A stretch of 53,929 bases of DNA, from the NCBI GenBank assembly GCA_025359105.1, contig JANYHK010000034.1, forward strand, positions 1-53,929, read 5' to 3'. Shown here one piece after another: positions 33,728-42,872 of the stretch. A program made the translations under genes and the position numbers. Numbering within the stretch: position 1 is the first letter of the stretch; the number at the start of each line of letters is the position of its first letter. The stretch comes from Myxococcales bacterium. GTDB taxonomy: Bacteria; Myxococcota_A; Polyangia; Polyangiales; Polyangiaceae. Under the pieces are notes generated by a model, which saw nothing but the letters and a program-made list of their open reading frames with translations, did no database searches and was not told where the DNA came from.

Positions 33728-34444
33728 GTGCGCATCGCTCGCTCGACCGCCATGGCGATGCTCGCGCTCGCCGCCTGCGAGACGAGCGTGAACCTCGGCA
33801 ACGGTCCGGACGCGGGGGCGGCCGACGGGGCGACCGGCGGGGGCGACGCGGCGCCCGATGCCTCCGGCGCCGACGGTGGCGGAGGCGAAGGTGGCGGAGG
33901 CGGCGAAGGAGGCAGCGCCGAAGCCGCGACGGACGCCGCGCCTGCCGACGCCGCCGAAGCCTCGACCGGCCCCAAGGGGATCTTCCTCACGCGCGCGACC
34001 TACTTCCCCGACTTCGGCGGCATCCTTGCCGCGGACTTTCGCTGCCAATCCTCGGCGAACGCCGCCCTTCTGGGCGGGACGTGGAAGGCGTGGATGAGCG
34101 ACTCGGCCCACGACGCCGCCGGCCGGATCACCTCCGACGGCCCGTGGATCGCCGTGATCACGGGCGTCGTGCTCTTCCAGAACAGGGCCAACCTGCGCGG
34201 GTATCCGCTCGCGGCACTGCAGACCGACGAGCTCGGCCAGCCGGCCGCAGATCGCTGGTGGACCGGCACCCTGGCCAACGGTGTCCGCTCGACGAAGACG
34301 TGCAACGACTGGGCGAGCCGAGATCAGTTCGCGGGTGGCCAGACCGGCGCGCGCAAGGGAACGGGGATTCCAGGCAAGGAGTGGACGGAGGACGACGCCT
34401 TCTCCTGCCAGGACACGTTCGCGCTCCTCTGCCTGCAGGACTGA
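33728..34444 (+). CDS. DUF1554-like lipoprotein (collagen XV/XVIII endostatin-type fold)
   Basis: A 238-residue protein. GTG start at 33728. The signal peptide has the lipobox LALAACET. The Asp/Ala/Gly-rich linker contains EGGGGGEGGS (about residues 50-70). The C-terminal domain (about 85-238) matches the DUF1554 pattern: IFLTRATYFPDFGGILAAD, CQSSANAALLGGTWKAWMSD and the end DTFALLCLQD. This family is found in leptospiral and other surface lipoproteins. Binding role inferred. Confidence 0.78.
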   Translation: MRIARSTAMAMLALAACETSVNLGNGPDAGAADGATGGGDAAPDASGADGGGGEGGGGGEGGSAEAATDAAPADAAEASTGPKGIFLTRATYFPDFGGILAADFRCQSSANAALLGGTWKAWMSDSAHDAAGRITSDGPWIAVITGVVLFQNRANLRGYPLAALQTDELGQPAADRWWTGTLANGVRSTKTCNDWASRDQFAGGQTGARKGTGIPGKEWTEDDAFSCQDTFALLCLQD

Positions 34445-34449
34445 CCGAT

Positions 34450-35082
34450 CTACGGCTTGGTGTCGCAGCTCGACGACGTCATGCACTGATCGAAGGCGGC
34501 GCAGTCGGGGTTGGCGTTGCACGCGGTCTGCGCCGCCTGGTTGCACTGCGTCGCGCCTTGCAAGCAGGTGTCGCACGCATCGCCTTGCGCAGGATCCTTG
34601 CCCGCGCAGGCCGTCGCCGCGCACTGCGTGGCGCAGGTGCCCGGCGTCTTGCACGCGCAGTCGTCGAACGCTTTCTGGCCGACCTCGCCGCCCGGGTGCT
34701 GGGTCGCGCAGCACTGGAAGCAGGCAGCGCCGGTCGTCGTGCTCGAGCAGCTCGTCGTCGTGCCGCCGTCGGTCCCTCCGCTACTCGAACCGCCGCTACT
34801 CGAACCGCCGCTGCTCGAGCTCGACCCCGAGCTGCCGCCGCTGCTCGAACCGCCCGAGCTGCTCGAGCTGGACCCCGAGCTGCCGCTGCTCGAGCTGCTG
34901 CTTCCGCTGCTTCCGCTGCTTCCGCTAGTGCTGCCCTTGCCGGAGCCCCCGGCGGTTTCGTCCTGAGACCCGGTGATGGTGGGTGTGCCGCTCGCGGAGC
35001 ATGCCACCGCGAGAAAAATCGAGCCGAGCGACAGGATCGAGGCGATCGAGGCGAGGCTGCTGTTGCTGATCACTTGGCGCAT
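34450..35082 (-). CDS. Lipoprotein with Ser/Gly linker and Cys-rich C-terminus
   Basis: A 210-residue protein. The signal peptide ends in IFLAVACSA (about residue 28). A linker of about 80 residues is nearly all Ser and Gly. The C-terminal 100 residues have about 14 Cys (FQCCATQHPGGE, CATQCAATACAG, CDTCLQGATQC), similar in style to the Cys-rich lipoprotein at 32830. It converges on the DUF1554-like gene five bases away. Probable surface disulfide protein, function unknown. Confidence 0.65.
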   Translation of the reverse strand: MRQVISNSSLASIASILSLGSIFLAVACSASGTPTITGSQDETAGGSGKGSTSGSSGSSGSSSSSSGSSGSSSSSSGGSSSGGSSGSSSSSGGSSSGGSSSGGTDGGTTTSCSSTTTGAACFQCCATQHPGGEVGQKAFDDCACKTPGTCATQCAATACAGKDPAQGDACDTCLQGATQCNQAAQTACNANPDCAAFDQCMTSSSCDTKP

Positions 35083-35247
35083 GCCACTCGACGATGCACG
35101 AAGCGATCCCCCACAAAAACAGCCATTTCGTACACCCCACGTCCGCCTTTTCCGTCATGGATGCAGGAAATCGCAAGCCGGCTTGGATCCTCTGCACCAC
35201 GCGTGCGCGGGAACACGCTGGCGATTTCGTGCGTTAGAGTGCTCGCC

Positions 35248-36705
<1,458 letters not shown>

Positions 36706-36800
36706 CCGTCCCCCACACGATTTGTTGCTACTCGACCCCCGGACGCCGTGTCTACGGGTGGTACCGCGCATCGCGGCCGCCTTTTTGACCGGAAATTCCG

Positions 36801-37418
36801 ATGAGTTGCCTAGCCCTCACCCCTCCCCAGTTTGGCCGTACCGACGACGACGCTGGCCTCGTCGCCGGCATGATCGCCGGCTCCCCCGAGGCATGGCGGA
36901 CGTTCCACACCCGCCACGGCGCGTTCGTCACCCGCAGCATCACCTCGATCACCCGCCGCTTCTGGCGCATCGCGACGACCGAGGACGCGCGCGACATCGC
37001 CGGCGTCTTCTATCTGTCCCTCGTCGCGAAGGACAAGAAGAAGCTCCGCTCGTTCGATCCGGCGCGCGGCTACCGGCTGACGTCGTGGCTGCGCGTGCTG
37101 GTGATGAACGCGACGTACGACTACCTCCGCCGCGTCGGACGTGAGCCGCTCAAGGAGGAGCTCGCCGCCGCCGAGGACATGCCGAGCGAGGCGCTCGATC
37201 CGTTCGGGCGCCTCGTGCGCGACCAGACGGCGGCCGCGGTGTCGCGCCAGCTCGAGCACTTCAGCGCGCGAGACCGCGCGTTCACCAAGCTGCACCTCGT
37301 CGAGGGCGTTGGCGCGTCCGACGTCGCGGCGCGCATGCGCGTGTCGGTGAAGACCGTCTACTCGAAGAAGAACAAGATCGTGACGCGCCTGTCCGCCGCG
37401 CTCGCCGAGACGGATTGA
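36801..37418 (+). CDS. Sigma-70 family (ECF-like) RNA polymerase sigma factor
   Basis: A 205-residue protein with region 2 (TTEDARDIAGVFYLSLVAKD, then YRLTSWLRVLVMNATYDYLR) and region 4 (FSARDRAFTKLHLVEGVGAS, VSVKTVYSKKNKIVTRL). The start ATG follows CGGAAATTCCG, an 11-base palindrome. No neighbour is an obvious anti-sigma. It may be a free-standing ECF-like factor. No further gene lies before the convergent ATPase gene. Confidence 0.85.
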   Translation: MSCLALTPPQFGRTDDDAGLVAGMIAGSPEAWRTFHTRHGAFVTRSITSITRRFWRIATTEDARDIAGVFYLSLVAKDKKKLRSFDPARGYRLTSWLRVLVMNATYDYLRRVGREPLKEELAAAEDMPSEALDPFGRLVRDQTAAAVSRQLEHFSARDRAFTKLHLVEGVGASDVAARMRVSVKTVYSKKNKIVTRLSAALAETD

Positions 37419-37503
37419 ACCCGCACGTCGAGACGTCCGCGCGCGCCCGTCGGTGAGTCGACTTCGCGTTCGACCGCGAGCTCGAGGCCGCGGTGTCGAG
37501 GGT

Positions 37504-38682
37504 TCACCGTTCAGCGCGTCGCGGCGGGCGCGCCTTCAGGCTACGGAGCCGCGCGAGCACGTCGACGAGTGAGCAGGCCTCGACGTTCTCGCCCAGTGGG
37601 TAGCTGTCGGTCCATGGGCCGACCACGAACAACCGATCGAGCGCCAGGTCGTGCAATGCAACGCGCATGGACTTCGTGACGGAGGGAGCGTCGCCGTACT
37701 TCACCTCCACGCCATAGCGTGCGCCGCCTACCGTCAGGAAGAGGTCCAGCTCGGCGCCCGCCGGAGTCGCCCAGAAGAACGCGTTTCGCTCGCCGACGAG
37801 GGCGACGACGTGCTCGATCACGAGGCCTTCGAACGACGCACCGAGCTTGGGGTGGCTTTCGAGCGACTCGAACGAGGAGAGGCCGAGCAACGTGTGGAGG
37901 ATGCCCGAGTCGCGCACGTAGACCTTCGGCGATTTTACCTGGCGCTTCTTGCCGAGGTTCTCGAACCATGGAGTAAGCCGGCGAACGACGAGCGCACCGC
38001 ACAGGTTGTCGAGGTGCCGTTGGACGGTCGTGTGCGCCTCACCGAGCGCGTTGCCGATCTCGGACGCGTTGAGGACGCCACCGTGGGTATGGGCGAGCAT
38101 CGTCCAGAAGCGCCGATACGTTGCCGCTGGTGCGCGAAAGCCCAGTTGAGGCAGGTCGCGCTCCAGGAAGGTGCGCACGAAGTCCTCGCGCCATCGCAGG
38201 CTCTCCGCCTGGTTGCGCCCGAGGTACGAACGCGGGAAGCCTCCCCGAAGCCACAGGCGGCGAAGGTTGTCAAGGCCGACCTCTTCGAGATCGAGTCCTC
38301 CCATCTCCACGAACGCCACCCTGCCGGCGAGAGTCTCCGATGTTCCTCCCGCGAGCTCGGCGGATGCGCTCCCGAGGAGCAGGAACCGCGCAGAGCGCTT
38401 CGGACGGTCTGCCAGGACTCGCAGCAGCGGGAAGAGCTCCGGAAGTCGCTGCACTTCGTCGATGACGACGAGCCCACGAAGAGGCCCCAGCGCGGTCATC
38501 GGCTCCCGCAACCGAGCGAGGCTCTTTGGATCTTCGAGGTCGAAGTAGGTCGAAGGTCTTCCCGCGGAGATGGTGCGTGCCAGCGTGGTCTTGCCACACT
38601 GGCGCGGGCCCAGGAGCGCGACGATCGGGCTCTCCCGGAGGCGAAGCTCGACCTCGCGCTGCTTCGTAGACCGCGAAATCAT
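37504..38682 (-). CDS. AAA-type ATPase with DUF4143 C-terminus
   Basis: A 392-residue protein. The P-loop is LLGPRQCGKTTLART, the Walker B VVIDEVQRLPELF and the sensor SASAELAGG. The C-terminal DUF4143 part has LDLFLTVGGARYGVEVKYGD, a restriction-endonuclease-like core (Asp and Glu-x-Lys). The family is predicted to act on DNA, often in defence or mobile contexts. I start at ATG 38682; a longer Arg-rich frame upstream is unlikely. Not part of an operon. Target unknown. Confidence 0.88.
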   Translation of the reverse strand: MISRSTKQREVELRLRESPIVALLGPRQCGKTTLARTISAGRPSTYFDLEDPKSLARLREPMTALGPLRGLVVIDEVQRLPELFPLLRVLADRPKRSARFLLLGSASAELAGGTSETLAGRVAFVEMGGLDLEEVGLDNLRRLWLRGGFPRSYLGRNQAESLRWREDFVRTFLERDLPQLGFRAPAATYRRFWTMLAHTHGGVLNASEIGNALGEAHTTVQRHLDNLCGALVVRRLTPWFENLGKKRQVKSPKVYVRDSGILHTLLGLSSFESLESHPKLGASFEGLVIEHVVALVGERNAFFWATPAGAELDLFLTVGGARYGVEVKYGDAPSVTKSMRVALHDLALDRLFVVGPWTDSYPLGENVEACSLVDVLARLRSLKARPPRRAER

Positions 38683-38791
38683 CCTTGCATATTGAGCGGT
38701 GGCTGCACGAAATGCAACATTTGAAGGCGACCGACTTCGCGGCCGCGCGCGCTGAGTCCGCGCCTCCGAGCTGAGCGCCTCTCGAGCCGCT

Positions 38792-39937
38792 TCAGTGCGC
38801 CGACGCGTGCGCTTCCTTCGGCTTCGGCTCCTTGACGTCCTTGAGCTCCTTCGCGTCCTTGTGATCCTTGGCACGCTTCGGATCGGCCTCCCTGGCGTCC
38901 TTCGGATCCCGCGCGTCTTTGGCGTCCTTGGGCTCTCTGGCGTCTTTCAGGGCGTCGCGGAGATCTTTGAGGTCCCTGATCTCGATCGGATCTTTCGTGT
39001 GTCCGCCGCCCGCGCTGCTGGCGAGGCCCGTCGCGCCGCCGTCGGCCGCGCGCGGATCGGGGCCGACGAGGCCGAGGACGCCGCGCTCGAACGCCACCAC
39101 CTTCGCCGCGTCCTTGTGCCCGTTCACGTTGACGAGGACGACCTTGCCGAGCCCCTGCTTCATGTCGTTCCGGAAGTCGTAGACGCCCCCCACGATGGTG
39201 AGCGAGCCGGACGCGACCTCCTCGTCGAACTTGGCGAGCGCCGCGGCGACCTGATCGTGGACGTTCTCGACGACGCCCTCGAGCCACGGCGCGGGCTCGT
39301 CGTCTTTGACGCCTTCCTTTCGTTTGGCGATCTTGATCCCGTCGAGCTCGCGGCGGATGGGATCGCTCTCCTTGGCGTAGTCGCCCATCGCCGCCTTCAC
39401 GGCGCCGCAGCCGGTGTGGCCGAGGATGAAGAGCACCGGCGTCTTCAGGTGGTGCACGCCGTACTCGACGGAGCCCTCGCCGTTGACGACCTGGTTGCCG
39501 ATGTTGCGAATGGTGAAGTCGTCGTTCTCGGGCGTCGCGTCGAACGCCGGCGACTGCACACGCGAGTCCGAGCAGGCGACGATCGTGGCGCGCGGCTTCT
39601 GGGAGCCGGCGAACGCCTTGAAGAAGCGCTCGTCGTGGGTGCGCATGTACGTCGCGTTGTCGGCGATGACCCCCTGGAAGTACGACCGCGTGAGCGCGAG
39701 GGGATCGTCCTTGTCGGACTCGGCCGCGAAGGGGACGGTGTACTTCTTGGCGTGGCCTGCGTGGCCGTGGCCCTCGCCGCCGTGCGCGGTGGCGGTGTGG
39801 GCGGCGCCCGCCTTGTCGGCCTCGGCCTCGGCGGCAGGTGGCTCGGCCGCCGCCGCTTGCGGGGCCTTGCAGCCCAGCGGCGCGACGGCGAGCGCGAAGA
39901 GGAGCGCGGCGCAGCGTGTCCTTGCGAGGTGGAACAT
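38792..39937 (-). CDS. Beta-class carbonic anhydrase lipoprotein with His-rich and Lys/Asp repeat segments
   Basis: A 381-residue protein from ATG 39937; an in-frame Met at 40000 would hide the signal peptide. The lipobox is VAPLGCK. A His-rich stretch (HGGEGHGHAGHAKK) follows. The enzyme core has ATIVACSDSRVQSPAF and LFILGHTGCGAVKAAM, giving Cys, Asp, His and Cys ligands of beta-CA. It interconverts CO2 and bicarbonate in the periplasm. The C-terminal 75 residues repeat Lys-Asp-Ala units (KDAKDARDPKDARE), probably a charged helix. Residue DNA is repetitive. Confidence 0.9.
   Translation of the reverse strand: MFHLARTRCAALLFALAVAPLGCKAPQAAAAEPPAAEAEADKAGAAHTATAHGGEGHGHAGHAKKYTVPFAAESDKDDPLALTRSYFQGVIADNATYMRTHDERFFKAFAGSQKPRATIVACSDSRVQSPAFDATPENDDFTIRNIGNQVVNGEGSVEYGVHHLKTPVLFILGHTGCGAVKAAMGDYAKESDPIRRELDGIKIAKRKEGVKDDEPAPWLEGVVENVHDQVAAALAKFDEEVASGSLTIVGGVYDFRNDMKQGLGKVVLVNVNGHKDAAKVVAFERGVLGLVGPDPRAADGGATGLASSAGGGHTKDPIEIRDLKDLRDALKDAREPKDAKDARDPKDAREADPKRAKDHKDAKELKDVKEPKPKEAHASAH
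38820..38990 (-). repeat. In-frame repeat coding the Lys/Asp tail of the carbonic anhydrase
   Basis: GACGCC, AAGGAC and close units recur on the coding strand and give KDAKDAR-type repeats. Boundaries are approximate. Confidence 0.55.
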
Positions 39938-40085
39938 CACCGCGGGACGAACGGCTGGAAACGCCGGACCTTGAGCGCCGAAACGGCGAGGTTTGCGCAC
40001 AGTCTATGCTGGTGTGCCAAACGACAGACGTGGACCGGGAGGCGACTGTGGAGAGAGCGGCCACGCAAGATCAAAGCGGTTTTCC

Positions 40086-41729
40086 ATGGACCGTCCGTTG
40101 CACCGTTCCAGTCCCGTGGAAGCAACCTTCGGCAAGTACCGGATCTTGGCGGAGCTCGGTCGCGGCGGCATGGCCGACGTGTACCTGGCGATGGTCGCGG
40201 GCCCGACGGGCTCTGGCTTCTCGAAGCTCTCGGTGCTCAAGCGCCTCCGCGAGAACCTCGCCGAGGACCCGGAGTTCGTCGCGATGCTGATGGACGAGGC
40301 GCGCATCTCGGCGCGTCTCAACCACCCGAACGTCGTCCAGAGCCACGAGATCGGCATCGAGGGCGGCTCTTACTTCCTCGCGATGGAGTACCTCGACGGC
40401 CAGCCCCTGCACCGCATCCAGAAGCGCTCGATCACCGGCGGCGCCCGCTTCCCGATGGAGCTCGAGCTCCTCGTCGTCTCCGACGTCCTCGCCGGCCTCC
40501 ACCACGCGCACGAGCTCGCCGACTACGACGGCACGCCGCTCAACATCGTCCACCGCGACGTCACCCCGCAGAACGTGTTCGTCACCTACGGCGGGCACGT
40601 CAAGGTCGTGGACTTCGGCATCGCGAAGGCCGCCGGCCGCTCCTGCGAGACGCGCCAGGGCATCGTCAAGGGCAAGCTCCGTTACATGTCACCCGAGCAG
40701 GCGATGGGCCTGTCGATCGACCGCCGGGCGGACCTGTTCTCGGTGGGCGTCCTCCTCTGGGAGGCGATCACCGGCGAGCGCTTCTGGAAGGATCAGGAGG
40801 AGCTCGACATCGCCCGCGCGCTCATCGCCGGCAACTACGACCCTTCTCCCAAGGCCAAGGCGCCCGGCGTGCCCGACGCGCTCGACGCGATCTGCTGCCG
40901 CGCGCTCGCGCTGTCGGTGGACGATCGGTACGAGACGGCGGAGGAGTTCCGCACGGACCTGGACGCGTACCTCACGACGCTCGACGGCGTCGCCCTCCGC
41001 CGCCGCCTCGGCGCCTGGGTCGAGGGCACGTTCTCCCGCGAGCGCGCGACGATCCGCGAGATCATCGAGCGCGCCGGTCGCCGCGCGGAGCCCATGAGCG
41101 TCGAGAAGCTGAACCTCTCGCGCTCCGGTTCGCGCGGATCCGACGCCCCCGGCGCCGCGTCGGTGCGCCCGCTCGTCGTCAGCATGGCGCCGCCTCCCGC
41201 GCCGAACTACCCCGCGACGCTGCCCGCGCCGCCGAGCACGCCGCCCGCGCCGGTCGCGAAGAAGAGCAATGGTTGGGTGATGGGCGCCGGCGTGATCGGC
41301 GTGGTCGCGGCGATGGGCGTCGGCGCGTTCTTCGCGTCGTCGGCGGGCCGGGCGACGGCGGGGCGACACGAGGTGCGCGTGAAGGCCGCGGCGTCGCCGG
41401 CGGTGCTCGTCACGACGTCGGAGCGGAGAGCGGCAAGAATGCACGACGCGGAGCAGACCGCGCCGGAGCCGGTGGTCGTGTACCGCTACGTGCGACCGGC
41501 GCCGGCCCCGCGGGTAGCGCCACGCCCGCAAGCTGGAGCCACGGCGTCCACGGACGCGCCGGCTGCCTCGACGACGAGCTCGGACCTGGTCCCGCACGCG
41601 GCGCGCCCCAAGCCTGGGCTCGACGCGAGCGATCCGTGGAAGGCCTCGAGGGGCGGCCCCGCCCTCGACAAAGGGGATCCCTGGGCAGCGCCTTCCGCGG
41701 CGCTCGCGAAGCCGACCTGGGGGAAGTGA
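40086..41729 (+). CDS. Membrane Ser/Thr kinase, copy 1 of a paralogous pair
   Basis: A 547-residue kinase from ATG 40086. The kinase domain spans about 15-275: glycine loop LGRGGMADVYLAMV, catalytic Lys in LSVLKRLRENL, HRDVTPQNVFV in place of HRDLKPxN, VVDFGIAKA, RYMSPEQA. A transmembrane helix follows (WVMGAGVIGVVAAMGVGAFF). The outer tail is Ala/Pro-rich and ends with DKGDPWA and KPTWGK. The kinase domain closely matches the gene at 42873, and an FHA-GGDEF gene lies between them. Likely phosphorylates a shared target. Confidence 0.92.
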   Translation: MDRPLHRSSPVEATFGKYRILAELGRGGMADVYLAMVAGPTGSGFSKLSVLKRLRENLAEDPEFVAMLMDEARISARLNHPNVVQSHEIGIEGGSYFLAMEYLDGQPLHRIQKRSITGGARFPMELELLVVSDVLAGLHHAHELADYDGTPLNIVHRDVTPQNVFVTYGGHVKVVDFGIAKAAGRSCETRQGIVKGKLRYMSPEQAMGLSIDRRADLFSVGVLLWEAITGERFWKDQEELDIARALIAGNYDPSPKAKAPGVPDALDAICCRALALSVDDRYETAEEFRTDLDAYLTTLDGVALRRRLGAWVEGTFSRERATIREIIERAGRRAEPMSVEKLNLSRSGSRGSDAPGAASVRPLVVSMAPPPAPNYPATLPAPPSTPPAPVAKKSNGWVMGAGVIGVVAAMGVGAFFASSAGRATAGRHEVRVKAAASPAVLVTTSERRAARMHDAEQTAPEPVVVYRYVRPAPAPRVAPRPQAGATASTDAPAASTTSSDLVPHAARPKPGLDASDPWKASRGGPALDKGDPWAAPSAALAKPTWGK

Positions 41730-41745
41730 GGCGTCTGGCGGGTCG

Positions 41746-42675
41746 CTAGCCCGCCGCGCCGACCTGATTGCCGCCGGCGATCTTCGCGCGGTAGAGGCTC
41801 TTCTCCGCCTGGTCGAGTAGGTCGTCGGCGGTGATGCCGGGCGCGCTGGTGGCCAGACCGACGCTCATCGTAGCCTTGATGCTCGGTGACGGCGCCGGCG
41901 CAATCGTCGACGACTCGACGGCCTTGCACAACATGGAGCCGCCCATGCGGACGTCGTCGGTCGACGTCTCGGGCAGCGCCAGTACGAACTGATCTTCACC
42001 GAAGCGACCAAAGAAGATCTCTTCGCGCGGGAAGAGGTCTTGGGCGACGCGCGACGCTTTTCGAAGCGCGCCGATCGCGACGGCTCGCCCCGCGGCGTCG
42101 GCGATGTTCTTGAACGAGTCGAGCGAGCAGACCAAGACCGACACCGGCGTCGCGTAGCGGCTCGCCATGGCGAGCTCGCGCTCGAGGAGCTCGCGGAAGT
42201 AGCGACGCGTTGGCAGCCTCGTCTCGTCGTCGATCGTCGCCGACTGGAGGAGGTTCTGACGCACCGTCTCGTCGATGTCATCCATGTGGAGGAGCGCCAC
42301 ACCGGCGTCCCCGATCTCGATCCGATCCCCGTCGCGAAGGAGCTGGTCCTTCACGCGCTCACCACCATGAATCAACCCGTTGGCCGAGCCCGCGTCCTCG
42401 ACGACGACGGCGCCCGCCCCGTCGACGCGGACTGTGGCGTGGTGACGCGAGACGCCGTCCTCCTCGAGGACGATGTCGCAGGCCACCGACCGGCCGATGG
42501 TCATCTGCCCTTCCCGGAGCCGGAAGATGCGGCCGACAGAGCGGTTTCCGCCGACGACCACGAGGCACGCCCTCCGGCGCTGAACGGGCCGAAATGAAAG
42601 CAGATCGTACAGAAGTGTCTGCTTCTGCTCGCCCTCGTCTTCCGCATAATCGATGCGTGGGATCCCGTCGACCAT
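41746..42675 (-). CDS. FHA domain fused to a degenerate GGDEF domain
   Basis: A 309-residue protein. The FHA domain (about residues 55-115) has GRSVACDIVLEEDGVSRHHA and DAGSANGL, the phosphothreonine-binding surface. The GGDEF domain (about 145-305) has LPTRRYFRELLERELAM, but the active-site motif RYGGDEF reads RFGEDQF, so diguanylate cyclase activity is unlikely; it may bind a ligand or protein. It lies between two Ser/Thr kinases and would read their phosphothreonines. Divergent from the second kinase. Confidence 0.88.
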   Translation of the reverse strand: MVDGIPRIDYAEDEGEQKQTLLYDLLSFRPVQRRRACLVVVGGNRSVGRIFRLREGQMTIGRSVACDIVLEEDGVSRHHATVRVDGAGAVVVEDAGSANGLIHGGERVKDQLLRDGDRIEIGDAGVALLHMDDIDETVRQNLLQSATIDDETRLPTRRYFRELLERELAMASRYATPVSVLVCSLDSFKNIADAAGRAVAIGALRKASRVAQDLFPREEIFFGRFGEDQFVLALPETSTDDVRMGGSMLCKAVESSTIAPAPSPSIKATMSVGLATSAPGITADDLLDQAEKSLYRAKIAGGNQVGAAG

Positions 42676-42793
42676 CGCGTGCCGAGATTATCGCACTCGC
42701 CGCATCTCGTCCAACAGTCGTGGATCACGTCCGCACACATGGCCCCACGAGAAACATGGCTGAGCAGCCCGTCGCCGGGCGAGGGCGCTTCCG

Positions 42794-42813
42794 TTCCATG
42801 TCGTCCCATGGAA
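42794..42813. promoter_or_regulatory. Inverted repeat in the divergent kinase/FHA promoter
   Basis: TTCCATG (42794-42800) and CATGGAA (42807-42813) form perfect 7-bp arms with a 6-base centre. It lies in the 197-base divergent gap, about 60 bases before the kinase gene. Operator role is inference. Confidence 0.4.
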
Positions 42814-42832
42814 AGATATGAGTCGGGTAGAA

Positions 42833-42860
42833 CGGCGAGGGTCCGCCGTCGGCCTTTTTT
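42833..42860 (+). terminator. Small hairpin plus T-run just before the second kinase gene
   Basis: CGGCG (42833-42837) and CGCCG (42844-42848) pair, followed by TCGGCC and six T (42855-42860), ending 12 bases before the kinase start. It looks like a weak terminator or attenuator in the leader; the short stem limits confidence. Confidence 0.3.
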
Positions 42861-42872
42861 GCGAAAGTCGGA

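Noticed and set aside
36764-36785. Terminator CCGCG-CAT-CGCGG followed by T-run before the second sigma gene
   Set aside because: Five-bp stem with a 3-base loop and the T-run separated by CCGCC; too weak to call.
41746-42675. Active diguanylate cyclase
   Set aside because: The GGDEF motif is RFGEDQF, lacking the GG[DE]EF order needed for catalysis in characterised enzymes.
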